Source of the DNA: RYN-428 sp035551995
GTDB lineage: Bacteria; Planctomycetota; Phycisphaerae; Tepidisphaerales; Tepidisphaeraceae
NCBI GenBank assembly: GCA_035551995.1
Contig: DASZME010000065.1
Coordinates: 14,681 to 78,680 of the forward strand
Length of the DNA stretch: 64,000 nt
Direction of reading: 5' to 3'
Part shown: positions 25,961 to 34,668 of the stretch, piece after piece
How the letters are laid out: every line of letters begins with the position of its first letter
Position numbering within the stretch: the stretch's first letter is position 1
Made by a program: the position numbers and the translations under genes
The notes under the pieces: model-generated
The model's database searches: none
What the model was told of the DNA's origin: nothing
The model's input: the letters and a program-made list of their open reading frames with translations, nothing else

Positions 25961-27391
25961 ATGGGTACACTTCGCGTCCGTCGCCTGGCGATTTCGCTTG
26001 CCGCGACGGTTCTACTCGGATGCAGCTATGTCAACGTTCAATTGAACGACAATTCCCTTCCGCTTGAACGGCGGGTCGCCAACCGCACGCGCTCGGCCGT
26101 ATTCGCCGACGTGTCGTCTCCGACCACGCGCGACTCGGTGTCGATGCTGCGAACCGAGCATACCGTTCGCCCCGGCCGCGACATCGGTCCCGGACCGCAA
26201 GACGCCGACGGTTTTTTCGTCGGACTCGCGCTCAGCGGCGGCGGATCGCGCTCGGCCAACTTCGCGGCCGCCAGCATGTTCCAGCTCCAGCGCGCCGGAC
26301 TGCTCCAGCACGTCGATTATATTTCCTCGGTGAGCGGCGGATCGCTTGCCGCCGCCTTTTACTGCGCCCATGACAAGGAATGGAATCCCGCCGATGTTCA
26401 GCAGGCCCTGAGCCGCTCGTTCGCAACTGACCTGATCCTCCGAAGCCTTGATCCATTGAATATGATGGCGTATTCATTTACCGACTGGGACCGCAGCGAC
26501 GTCCTTGCGGGGATCTTTCAGGAAGAACTTTTCAGCCGCGACGGACGCGCCCTGACGTTCGCCGATTTGAGATCCGATCGCCCGCGCCTTCTCATCAACG
26601 CGACCGATTTGCAATCGGGCCGGCGGTTTGTCTTCTGCAACGAAAGCTTCGACGAAATAAACTCCGACCTGTGCAAATATCCCCTGGCCTATGCGGTCGC
26701 CGCCAGCTCGGCGGTGCCGGTTGTGCTGCATCCGGTGACGCTGCGCGACTACGCGACCACCTTTCGGCAATACCGCCATCTGATCGACGCCGGCGTGGCC
26801 GAAAATCTCGGCGTGCAAACGCTTGTGGAAACCTATAACGCCCAAATCACCGCCGCCCGCGCCGCCGGCCGGCCCGATCCTTATCCGCACGGCGCCGTCT
26901 ATATCGTCATCAACGCCCAAACTCGTTTCAACGCGCGACTCGCCCAACTCAGCGACGTCGGCGCGATGGCAAGCCTCAAGACGGCCATGGGTCTGACAAG
27001 CCGATCGATGGTTAATCGCGTTAATTCCGCCACGCTGGCCGAGATCCTTCTCAACAACGCCCCCGACGTCGAAACCGCCAGGGAACTGCGCGCCCACATC
27101 CGTCAGCTCGATCGAGACGGTTTTCTTCAGGTTGTCGACGCCGGCGGGCATCAGGTTCGGGTGATTTATCTTTCGCTGGCGCAGCTGGAGGGTCTGCCGA
27201 ATCTTCCGTTTGAGAGTTTCGTCGACGCGGTCAACAGCATCGATACCTACTTCAACATCACCCCGGCCGAAGCGGCGAGTTTGTATCAGGCCGCGGAGTT
27301 GGTGATGAAGGACAAGCTCGAGGCCAGCGTGAGGGCGGTTGTTCGAGAGATAGAAACCGCCGCGCCGATTCCGCCGACCCCGGCGCCGTGA
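25961..27391 (+). CDS. Patatin-like phospholipase, lipoprotein
   Basis: 476 aa. A signal peptide ends in lipobox VLLGC (Cys21). The patatin domain follows: oxyanion loop LALSGGGSRSANFAAAS, nucleophile elbow SSVSGGSLAAAFY (GxSxG-type Ser) and catalytic DAGVAENLGV (Asp). It would act as a serine acyl hydrolase on lipids in the periplasm or at the membrane. No neighbour in the same orientation is closer than 72 bases (hemolysin III upstream, MMPL protein 99 bases downstream). Confidence 0.82.
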   Translation: MGTLRVRRLAISLAATVLLGCSYVNVQLNDNSLPLERRVANRTRSAVFADVSSPTTRDSVSMLRTEHTVRPGRDIGPGPQDADGFFVGLALSGGGSRSANFAAASMFQLQRAGLLQHVDYISSVSGGSLAAAFYCAHDKEWNPADVQQALSRSFATDLILRSLDPLNMMAYSFTDWDRSDVLAGIFQEELFSRDGRALTFADLRSDRPRLLINATDLQSGRRFVFCNESFDEINSDLCKYPLAYAVAASSAVPVVLHPVTLRDYATTFRQYRHLIDAGVAENLGVQTLVETYNAQITAARAAGRPDPYPHGAVYIVINAQTRFNARLAQLSDVGAMASLKTAMGLTSRSMVNRVNSATLAEILLNNAPDVETARELRAHIRQLDRDGFLQVVDAGGHQVRVIYLSLAQLEGLPNLPFESFVDAVNSIDTYFNITPAEAASLYQAAELVMKDKLEASVRAVVREIETAAPIPPTPAP

Positions 27392-27490
27392 AGAACGAAT
27401 CATAAGAGCGCCTCTGCGACTGTTCCCCGGGGCGCCGGTGGAATGAGGGTGGACTCAGCCGCCTAAAATCTCACGCAACCCCCGCAATCC

Positions 27491-30049
27491 ATGCTATCCA
27501 ATTTGCTTATCTTTCCGCTCCGCCGTCCCCGCGTGACGATGGCGATATCGCTTTGCCTGGCGGCCCTGGCGGCTTTTGGCGCGTCGAAAATCCGGCCCGA
27601 CGCCTCGCTGGCGGCGATGTTTTCTCGCGACAGCGCCGCCGGGCAATCGCTTGTGCGCGTCATGAATGATTTCGCCGCGGCCGACGAATTGTTGGTCTTG
27701 GTCACGGTTCCCGGCGCCGGCGAGGCGTCGCCGGGCGAAATAGATCGACTGGCCGGCTTCGGACAGCGCTTTACCGCGGCGGTATCCGCCGATCCGCACA
27801 CCGCCGGTGAAACCGACGGCGCCTTCTTCAGGCCCGATTCCGACACGCGAGAGTACGTCGAAAAAGTCCTCGCCCCTTCGGCGATTTTTTATCTTGACCC
27901 GGCGTCTGTCGCGGCGGCGCGCGAACGCCTCACCCCGGCGAAAATGAAGGAGCAACTCGCCCAGGATGAATCGATGATGGCCGCTCCCGGCGCCGCCGGC
28001 GCGATGGCCAAGGCGTTGATGCGCGATCCGCTGAGGCTTCGCGACTTTCTCGGCGGATTTCTGCGCAAGCTGCAAGCCGCGATTCCCTTCACCGCCCGCC
28101 AGGGGACCGACGCCTTCATCTCCCCCGACGGCCGCAGCTTGCTCGTTCGCGTTCGGGGCTCGCGGTCTCCCGGCGACTTGGATTATTGCAAAGCGCTGGT
28201 AAAGGATGTGGCGGCCGTCGCCGATCGCGTCAACACCGATCACTTGGAACTGCGTTACGCCGGCTCCTACGCCATCGCCGCCGAAAGCGCCGCCGCCATC
28301 CGCGCCGACATGATCTCCACCGTCGCCGGGTCCGTCCTGTGCCTGCAACTTTTGTTTTTGATCGCCTACCGCGGCGCCTTCAAGTTGTTCGCGCTGGCTT
28401 TTGGTCCGATCGCGATGGGCCTTCTTCTGGGGTTTGGCGTCTATTCCACGCTGAGGCTCGGGCTGACGCCGCTGACCGCGGTTCTCGGCGGAATTCTCGC
28501 CGGCATGGCGATCGATTATTCGATCCAATACCTGTCGATGTACGAAAGCCGGCGCGACGCCGGCGCCCCGCCCCGTGCCGCGGCGGAAACTTCGGCGCTG
28601 CAAATCACGCCCGCGGCGTTCGCGGCCTGGGCGACCAGCGTGGTCGGCTTTATCGCCATCGGCGACTCGAGCGCCACCGCGCTGCGCGATTTTTCCCTGC
28701 TCGGAACGCTCGGCCTGGCCGGGGCATTTCTCGCGGCCGTCGCGTTGCTGCCGATGCTGCTGATGCTCACCGATCGACGCGCTCGGCCCGGTCGGCCCGC
28801 GCGGTCACGGTTCCGATTCACCCTCGTGCCGTTCCTATATTGGATCGCACGTCATTCCCGAATCGCGATCGGCGGCTGTTGCGCCGTTTTTCTGGCGGCG
28901 CTGATCGTCTTGATCGTCTACCGAGGCGACCTTCTTCCGCTGGAGTCGGATCTAACGGTGATGCACCCGCGCCCAAACGCCGCCCTCGACGCCCAGAACA
29001 GGATCGCCGCGAAATTCGCCGCTCGCGATTGGCTGATCGTTCACCTGACGGCTGATTCGCCCGAACATCTTCTGGCCCTGGCGCATCGGGTGGACCGGCG
29101 GCTGGAGTCGGCGTCGGCCAAATCCGCCGGCGTCGCCGCCACCTTTGGATTGGCCACCCTTCTTCCCGATCCGTCGATCATTCCCGCACGTCAGGCGGCC
29201 ATGACCCCGTCCGACGCTCAACGCGCTGTCGCCGATTTTCGCTCGGCCATCGACCAAAGCCCCTTCAATCCCCAGGCGGTCGAGATTCAAGATTACGAAG
29301 CTTTTCTCCAGACCCTCCTGACCCATCCGCCGCCGACCATGGCAAGCCTGCTCCCTTATCGGCGCCTGGCGAGCGAGCTTCTCCCGCGATCGGCGTTTGA
29401 AGGAAAGCCGGTGACCGAAGCGATCACCCTGGTCTTCATCGACGGCTCGACAAACGATCGCGAATCGCGCGATCGCTCCGTTGACGGCATCCGCGCCGCC
29501 CTCGCCGGTGAACCCGGCGCCACGCTCACCGGCCTGACTGTCATGAGCCTTGATACGGCCCGCGCCGTTCGGCGTGATCTGCCGCGACTGAGCCTGATCG
29601 CGATCGTCGTCGTTCTAGTTTATCTCGTGTTTCACTTTCGCGATTTTACCGAAGCGCTCCTCGCGATCGCGCCGACGATCTTCAGCCTGACGGTTCTGCT
29701 GGCGGCGATGCGCGTCGCCGGCGAAAAAATAAACATGGTCAACCTCGTGGCGGCGCCGCTGCTGATCGGCATTGACGTGGACTACGGAATATTCCTCGTC
29801 AGCCTCGCGCGGTTCAAACAGGCCCGGACGGAAACCGTCCAGGCGATAATCGCGAGATTGGCGCCTGTCTGTCATGCGGTCCTCATCTGCGCGGTGGCGA
29901 CGCTGCTTGGCTTTGGCTCGCTGATCTGGGCGCATGTGCCGGCCGTGCAATCGCTCGGCTTTGCCGTGGCGGTGGGAATAGGGGCATGCCTGGCGTCGGT
30001 GCTTCTGGGTATCGTCCCCTTGTTTCTCAGGCTGGGAAACGACCTGTGA
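27491..30049 (+). CDS. MMPL/RND-family transporter (HpnN-like)
   Basis: 852 aa with the two-fold RND layout: one N-terminal helix (VTMAISLCLAALAAFGASKI), a periplasmic loop of about 240 residues, a helix bundle with GILAGMAIDYSIQYLSMYES, a second helix and periplasmic loop from about 450, and a second bundle with APLLIGIDVDYGIFLVSLAR. The paired GxxxDYxxxL segments in TM4 and TM10 are the MMPL proton-relay type. Relatives move lipids (mycolates, hopanoids). It directly follows the patatin lipoprotein, which fits a lipid-related role. Confidence 0.78.
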   Translation: MLSNLLIFPLRRPRVTMAISLCLAALAAFGASKIRPDASLAAMFSRDSAAGQSLVRVMNDFAAADELLVLVTVPGAGEASPGEIDRLAGFGQRFTAAVSADPHTAGETDGAFFRPDSDTREYVEKVLAPSAIFYLDPASVAAARERLTPAKMKEQLAQDESMMAAPGAAGAMAKALMRDPLRLRDFLGGFLRKLQAAIPFTARQGTDAFISPDGRSLLVRVRGSRSPGDLDYCKALVKDVAAVADRVNTDHLELRYAGSYAIAAESAAAIRADMISTVAGSVLCLQLLFLIAYRGAFKLFALAFGPIAMGLLLGFGVYSTLRLGLTPLTAVLGGILAGMAIDYSIQYLSMYESRRDAGAPPRAAAETSALQITPAAFAAWATSVVGFIAIGDSSATALRDFSLLGTLGLAGAFLAAVALLPMLLMLTDRRARPGRPARSRFRFTLVPFLYWIARHSRIAIGGCCAVFLAALIVLIVYRGDLLPLESDLTVMHPRPNAALDAQNRIAAKFAARDWLIVHLTADSPEHLLALAHRVDRRLESASAKSAGVAATFGLATLLPDPSIIPARQAAMTPSDAQRAVADFRSAIDQSPFNPQAVEIQDYEAFLQTLLTHPPPTMASLLPYRRLASELLPRSAFEGKPVTEAITLVFIDGSTNDRESRDRSVDGIRAALAGEPGATLTGLTVMSLDTARAVRRDLPRLSLIAIVVVLVYLVFHFRDFTEALLAIAPTIFSLTVLLAAMRVAGEKINMVNLVAAPLLIGIDVDYGIFLVSLARFKQARTETVQAIIARLAPVCHAVLICAVATLLGFGSLIWAHVPAVQSLGFAVAVGIGACLASVLLGIVPLFLRLGNDL

Positions 30050-30147
30050 ATGATCGCGATGGCTCTGGCGCTCAGCGCCGCAGCAACGAAATCAAGTGCA
30101 ACATAGGATCATTACAGGGAGAGGCCAGGCGCAGCGTCTTTCCCGTT

Positions 30148-30179
30148 CCGCGGCCTCGCTTGTGGGGCGTGTGCCGCGG
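30148..30179. repeat. Hairpin in the MMPL / repeat-protein intergenic region
   Basis: CCGCGGC (30148-30154) and GCCGCGG (30173-30179) enclose TCGCTTGTGGGGCGT, which resembles the core of the dispersed hairpin repeat. It may be a degenerate copy or a terminator between convergent genes. Confidence 0.4.
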
Positions 30180-30210
30180 CCATCGCTCCGTGACCCAATG
30201 CGCGAGATCG

Positions 30211-31338
30211 CTAATTGCCCGGCCCTTTCCCGCTATAAACCGGCAAATAACGGTTTGGCATCTGCAAGATGATCAACGCCATCGATGTCGCGTAGGCATC
30301 ACCGGCTTCTCCGTTCCAGTTTCCGGCGGCTTTGTCCTGGCGTTCGATCAGTTGATCTCGTATCGCGGGATAAAACTCTTTCCAGTAAGACCCGCCCGCG
30401 AGAAACATCGCCTGGACGGCGTAATAGTTCCCATAAAAGTACATTCCCTCCGCGGCCTGCTCGCCGGAGCCGGGCGTGTAGCGGGCGAGATAATGCAGGC
30501 CGCGTTCGAGGTCGTCGCCCTGGAAAACGCCGGCGTAATACAACGCCGCTACCCCGGCGGCCGATCGGGCGTAGCCGCTGCCGGCGCCGTGCATGTCGGC
30601 CTGGTAGCAGAAGCCGCCGTCGGGATTCTGGCACGATCGGACGTATTTCACGGCCTGATCGATCACGCTTTTTTCCACTTTCACCCCCGCGTCACGGGCG
30701 GCGCGAAGAGCCATGATCTGGCAAATCGTCACCGAAATGTCGGCGTCATACGGCACCGGCATGTATCGCCAACCGCCTTCGGAATTCTGCGTGCGCTCGA
30801 TGAGGTGGACGGCTTTGATCAGTTTTTCTTTCACTTGTTCATCGCCGGTCATTCCGTAAATTTCGCCGAGAAAAAGCGTGGCAAAACCGTGGCCGTACAT
30901 CGGGCCGTGCGATGAGTCCGACGCGATCAAGCCACTCTCCTGGCAGCTTTCCAGGACGAAATCCAGGCAGCGTTGGACTTGTTTTCCGTGTTTACCGCGG
31001 CCGGGCAGGCTCCCCGACTGCATAAACGCCAGGCCGGCCAGCGCCGTGATTCCCGAGTGATGAGAATCCTGGCCGCTATAGGGGCTGCCGCCGTAGCCGC
31101 CGTCCTCGGCTTGCTGATCGGCCAGCCAGCCGAGACCTCGGGTTACGCATTCTTGCTGAGCGGGCGTAATTTCGTCGCCGCGCACGCTGTTGGGTTGCGC
31201 GGCGAGCGTGGAACTGGAAGCGGACGCGGGAGCGGGATTATTCGTGGGAGCCAATGTTTCGGCTCGAGAGAGCGGGATGACTGCCCCGCAAGCGGTGAGT
31301 GTCGCCGCCACCAGAGAACCGGCAAGCAGACTACGCAT
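30211..31338 (-). CDS. Exported prenyltransferase/squalene-cyclase-like repeat protein
   Basis: 375 aa. An export signal with a possible lipobox (LTAC, Cys17) is followed by alpha/alpha-toroid repeats of the squalene-oxidase/prenyltransferase type: GLGWLADQQAEDGGYGG, RTQNSEGGWRYMPVPYDADI and SCQNPDGGFCYQ, each a W/QxxDGG(W/F/Y) repeat. No DxDD cyclase motif is visible, so I do not infer terpene chemistry; planctomycetes have many such exported proteins of unknown role. The ATG at 31338 starts the signal peptide; the open frame upstream is not conserved-looking. Confidence 0.72.
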   Translation of the reverse strand: MRSLLAGSLVAATLTACGAVIPLSRAETLAPTNNPAPASASSSTLAAQPNSVRGDEITPAQQECVTRGLGWLADQQAEDGGYGGSPYSGQDSHHSGITALAGLAFMQSGSLPGRGKHGKQVQRCLDFVLESCQESGLIASDSSHGPMYGHGFATLFLGEIYGMTGDEQVKEKLIKAVHLIERTQNSEGGWRYMPVPYDADISVTICQIMALRAARDAGVKVEKSVIDQAVKYVRSCQNPDGGFCYQADMHGAGSGYARSAAGVAALYYAGVFQGDDLERGLHYLARYTPGSGEQAAEGMYFYGNYYAVQAMFLAGGSYWKEFYPAIRDQLIERQDKAAGNWNGEAGDAYATSMALIILQMPNRYLPVYSGKGPGN

Positions 31339-31682
31339 AGGTTTTTGCCGAGGTGGGATCCTTCCCAACGCGGGCTTCGGACGGAAAAAACTGGCGGCGC
31401 ACCACGGCGGAGCGTCGCTCCCGTCCGTTCCAAAGCCCACTCCCCAGCCTCCGGAAACCAGCAGATACAACCGGCGTGCCGCGCCGCCCCGGGCGCCAAC
31501 ATCCTATACAATCTCAGGTTTTTACGCCGAAAACCCCGGCAAACATTTCGCTCATGGCATCACAAAGGGGCAGGTTCAGCTCGATTGCGTAAACAATGGG
31601 CGAAATGCCAAGAGCGGTGATTCGCTTCTGTTGCATAAGATGCGCACGGGCCTGTTGCAGGCGCCGATTCCAAGAGTCATCG
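31339..31682. other. Intergenic region, no gene supported
   Basis: 344 bases. It should contain the promoter of the repeat-protein gene (a minus-strand TGTATA-like box lies near 31500) but I cannot place it with confidence. A 68-codon minus-strand frame (31514-31720) overlaps the end of the GTPase gene and has no recognisable features. Confidence 0.35.
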
Positions 31683-32840
31683 TCATTGTGACGACAGCGT
31701 CTGAAACAATTTATTGACACCCGAATCGCGATGGCGCTTAGCGACCGTGGCGACCAACCGCTGATCGCGATGGTTCATCGCAAGGCGGCGATCGACCTCC
31801 GACGACGCGGTTTTGGCGCCCGCCATGTCGCTCTTGTTGACGACAATTACGTCCGCCGCATCGAGCATGGCGATCTTTTGCAGTTGTAGTCGGCTCCCAT
31901 ATTCAGGGCTCATGACGAAGACCGTTTGATCGACCGTCCCCGGCACAAACGGGACGGCTTCCTGGCCGATCCCCACCGTCTCGACGAGGATGACGTCAAA
32001 AGCGCCGCCGACTCGGTTCTCCTTCAGTATTTTCAGGCAGCGCTCGGTAGCTGGAGATAATCCTCCCGATCGGCCGCTTGTGGCCAGACTGCGCATGAAG
32101 ACGCGGTCGGACTGACAATACAGCATCGCGGCCCGATCGCCGAGGAGGGCGCCGGCGCCAACGATGCTGGGATCGTGAGAGAGCACGGCGATCCGCATGC
32201 CGGCGTTTTCATTCAGAAAGCGCAGGACCAATTCGTCAATCAGCGTGGTTTTCCCGGCCCCGCCCGGTCCGCAGACGCCGATCACGCGCTGCCGGGAAAT
32301 GGGCGCATTCGATTTCGACCCGGCTTTTCTTCCCATCAAGGCGGCTTTCGTAAGCGAGGTTTTCGTCAAGAGTCGCGCAAGGCGATGATCGGCGTGCGAT
32401 CGCGTCGCCGCCGCGGTCGGCGCCGGCCCGCCCCATTTCTCCGAGACGAAGTCCACCATCTCGTCGAGCGGCGTTCCCGCGAAAAAGATGCGGCTCACGC
32501 CTTTTCTCTTCATGACGCGCTCGTCGGCGCGCGTGATCGTCCCGCCGCCGCCCCCGAAAACGCCGATGTCCGCCGCGCCGTACTCTTTAAGCCGATCGAT
32601 CACCTCGGCGAAAAATTCCACATGACCGCCGTTGTAACTGGAGATGCCGATCGCCCGCACGTCTTCCTGCACCGCCGCCCGGGCGATGTCGCGGGCCGAG
32701 CGGTGGTAGCCGAGATAAATCACCTCGATCCCGCGGCGGATGAATTCCAGATTGATGGTGCTGATGGCGCTGTCATGCCCATCGCAGATCGGAACGGCGG
32801 TGAGAAGACGAATCACCGAATCTGAATTCTTAGCTCGCAT
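31683..32840 (-). CDS. B12-binding domain fused to MeaB-type GTPase (IcmF N-terminal half)
   Basis: 385 aa. Residues about 10-135 are a cobalamin-binding Rossmann domain: CDGHDSAISTINLEFIRRG with the cobalt-ligand His, IGISSYNGGHVEFFAEVID and IGVFGGGGGTI. Residues about 185-385 are a G3E GTPase: GVCGPGGAGKTTLIDEL (Walker A), VLSHDPS, LLGDRAAM, VETVGIGQ and VVNKSDM. This is the order of the first two domains of fused isobutyryl-CoA mutase IcmF, but the protein stops before the linker and TIM-barrel mutase domains. It may chaperone B12 loading of a separate mutase subunit. It starts five bases after astB ends, so it is probably co-transcribed. Confidence 0.8.
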   Translation of the reverse strand: MRAKNSDSVIRLLTAVPICDGHDSAISTINLEFIRRGIEVIYLGYHRSARDIARAAVQEDVRAIGISSYNGGHVEFFAEVIDRLKEYGAADIGVFGGGGGTITRADERVMKRKGVSRIFFAGTPLDEMVDFVSEKWGGPAPTAAATRSHADHRLARLLTKTSLTKAALMGRKAGSKSNAPISRQRVIGVCGPGGAGKTTLIDELVLRFLNENAGMRIAVLSHDPSIVGAGALLGDRAAMLYCQSDRVFMRSLATSGRSGGLSPATERCLKILKENRVGGAFDVILVETVGIGQEAVPFVPGTVDQTVFVMSPEYGSRLQLQKIAMLDAADVIVVNKSDMAGAKTASSEVDRRLAMNHRDQRLVATVAKRHRDSGVNKLFQTLSSQ

Positions 32841-32844
32841 GTGT

Positions 32845-34209
32845 TCAGGCGCCTTGAAAGGGGTAGATCGATCCGACGCCAAGCAGCGCCGTCAGCTCGT
32901 CCAGCGCGTCGCGGCTCTCGATCGCGAGTTTTGGATCGGCCAGATCCGCGGCGCTCAACCTGTCGCGATAATGACGCCGTACCCAATCCGTCAGCGCGAC
33001 GTATAACGCATCGGTAAGAAATACAGCCGACGTGATCGCGGCCCGCTCCCGATCGGTCAGCGCGACGCGAAGCCGCAGGCAGGCCGGCCCGCCGCCGTTG
33101 TTCATGCTCTGGCGAACGTCGATGAAATGCACGGAGGCGATCGGCGTTCGCATCTGGGGCAATTGCGTAATGAACGCGCGGGCGCTGGCGACCCGCTCGC
33201 ACTCGGCCGGGCAAATCAACGCCATCGTCCCGTCGGCGAGCGTGACGAGCTGGCTGTTGAATAAATACGACGTCACGGCGTCCGCCAGCGGAACCTGTTT
33301 TTCCGACACTTCGATCGACGTCAAGTCTCGTCCCGTCCGCTTTCGATAAGCCGACTCGATTACCGCGCGCGCCCCGGCCCGATCGGCGAACGCCGATTCA
33401 TGCCAAAACAACACGTTTTGGTTTCCCACCGCGGCCACATCGTTGTGAAAGACGCCCGCGTCGATCGCCAGCGGATTTTGCCGGACAAACAGCGTCGATT
33501 CGGGATTCAACCCATGCAACCGGGCGACGGCGGCGGAGGCTTGCAGCGTCTGACGAGCCGGAAACATCCGGGGACCGACGGCGCCGATCTCCGTCGAGGA
33601 TCGACCGTAAACGAAAATTTCGACGCCGCCGCCTCCGTCCGCCGGAGCGAGCCGAACATGGTTGGCCGCCCCCTCGTCCGCCAACTGCGTGCAGGCCGGC
33701 AGCGGCGAATGATGCGCAAAAATCGATTCGTCGCGAAAGATCGCGCGCAGGATTCTCGATGTCGTCGGCGGCTCGAGCGATCGATGGAATTGGCTTACCA
33801 GGTTGGCCGGCGTGAAGTGAACGCGGCGATCGCGCGTGTCGGCGGCGGGCGAGACCGTCGCGGCGTTGGCCGCCCACATGCCTGACGCGCTGCAGCACGC
33901 CGCGAGCACGCCGGGATCTTCGCGACCGGCGGATGCCAACGCATCGGCGTCGCTTCCGCTAAACCCCAGCCGCCGAAGCGCCGAGAGATCCGGCCGTTCC
34001 TGCGGCGGGAGGACCGCCTGCCGCACGCCCAGGTCGGCGAGAAATTTCATCTTCGCAAGCCCCTCGAGCGCCGCTTGCCTTGGATTGGAAATCATTCCCC
34101 CATGACGTCGCGAAGCGAGATTGCCGTGGGCGAGGCCGGCGTAATTGTGCGTTGGGCCGATCAGCCCATCGAAGTTGATTTCCCGCTCGGGTTCAATGAC
34201 GGGAGTCAT
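32845..34209 (-). CDS. astB: N-succinylarginine dihydrolase
   Basis: 454 aa. AstB hydrolyses N2-succinylarginine to succinylornithine, ammonia and CO2 in the arginine succinyltransferase pathway. Family blocks are clear: NFDGLIGPTHNYAGLAHGN at the N-terminus, GMWAANAATVSP (the catalytic-region WxANAATVSP), VFHNDVAAVGNQNVLFWHE and MNNGGGPACLRLRVAL. The ATG at 34209 follows GGTGA and excludes a TTG at 34236. No astA, astC, astD or astE is visible here. Downstream is the B12/GTPase gene. Confidence 0.88.
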   Translation of the reverse strand: MTPVIEPEREINFDGLIGPTHNYAGLAHGNLASRRHGGMISNPRQAALEGLAKMKFLADLGVRQAVLPPQERPDLSALRRLGFSGSDADALASAGREDPGVLAACCSASGMWAANAATVSPAADTRDRRVHFTPANLVSQFHRSLEPPTTSRILRAIFRDESIFAHHSPLPACTQLADEGAANHVRLAPADGGGGVEIFVYGRSSTEIGAVGPRMFPARQTLQASAAVARLHGLNPESTLFVRQNPLAIDAGVFHNDVAAVGNQNVLFWHESAFADRAGARAVIESAYRKRTGRDLTSIEVSEKQVPLADAVTSYLFNSQLVTLADGTMALICPAECERVASARAFITQLPQMRTPIASVHFIDVRQSMNNGGGPACLRLRVALTDRERAAITSAVFLTDALYVALTDWVRRHYRDRLSAADLADPKLAIESRDALDELTALLGVGSIYPFQGA

Positions 34210-34290
34210 GTTTTTTTCACCGGCGTCAAACTTCAAAGCTCGAAGAAACGGTCAATTCAGGGCATTTTTTAGGTTGATGGAGCGTACACT

Positions 34291-34342
34291 GGTCGCGAAA
34301 CTCGCCCCGCAAGCGGGGCCGCTAAACTCGGGAGCGCTACCG
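34291..34342 (-). repeat. Dispersed hairpin repeat, copy C (inverted)
   Basis: On the minus strand this reads CGGTAGCG, GAGTTTAGCGGCCCCGCTTG, CGGGGCG and TTTCGCGACC, the best match to copy D at 52084-52148. The 14-base core CCCCGCTTGCGGGG is a perfect palindromic stem with a short loop. It lies between astB and the chaperone operon. Confidence 0.75.
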
Positions 34343-34425
34343 AAAGCCGATAATGGTGTAATGGTCGCGCCGGGACCAACGGGCGTCGGAAACGAGGACA
34401 TTTCGCTCGCCGTCGTGAAAGCGGA

Positions 34426-34668
34426 TCACGGCGCGGCATCGATGTGATGAAGCTGCGTCGCCCGCGCGATCAGCCGCAGTGCTTGACGGAGATTTCCCGA
34501 GCGAAGCGCCTCGCGGCTCTGTTGTCTAGCCGCCCATGCGCTGGCGGCGGCACGCATCAATAAGCTTAGGTCGGTGCCGCAGCGCAAGCAGACCGAGGCG
34601 CCGCGGAAACGAGCCCGGCAGACCGGACACGTCAGCGCCGGAGAAACCGGCGGCACAGCCGTATTCAT
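34426..34668 (-). CDS. Zinc-ribbon small protein, last gene of the Hsp70 operon
   Basis: 80 aa. Two knuckles, CPVCRARF and CLRCGTD, form a four-cysteine zinc ribbon at residues 14-32, followed by a helical pair (ARQQSREALRSGNLRQAL, RLIARATQL) that looks like half a TPR. The ATG overlaps the Hsp70 stop (ATGA, 34665-34668), so it is translationally coupled to the chaperone. This location suggests an adaptor or client-binding role comparable to the zinc domain missing from the J-like protein of the same operon. No family name is recognised. Confidence 0.6.
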   Translation of the reverse strand: MNTAVPPVSPALTCPVCRARFRGASVCLRCGTDLSLLMRAAASAWAARQQSREALRSGNLRQALRLIARATQLHHIDAAP

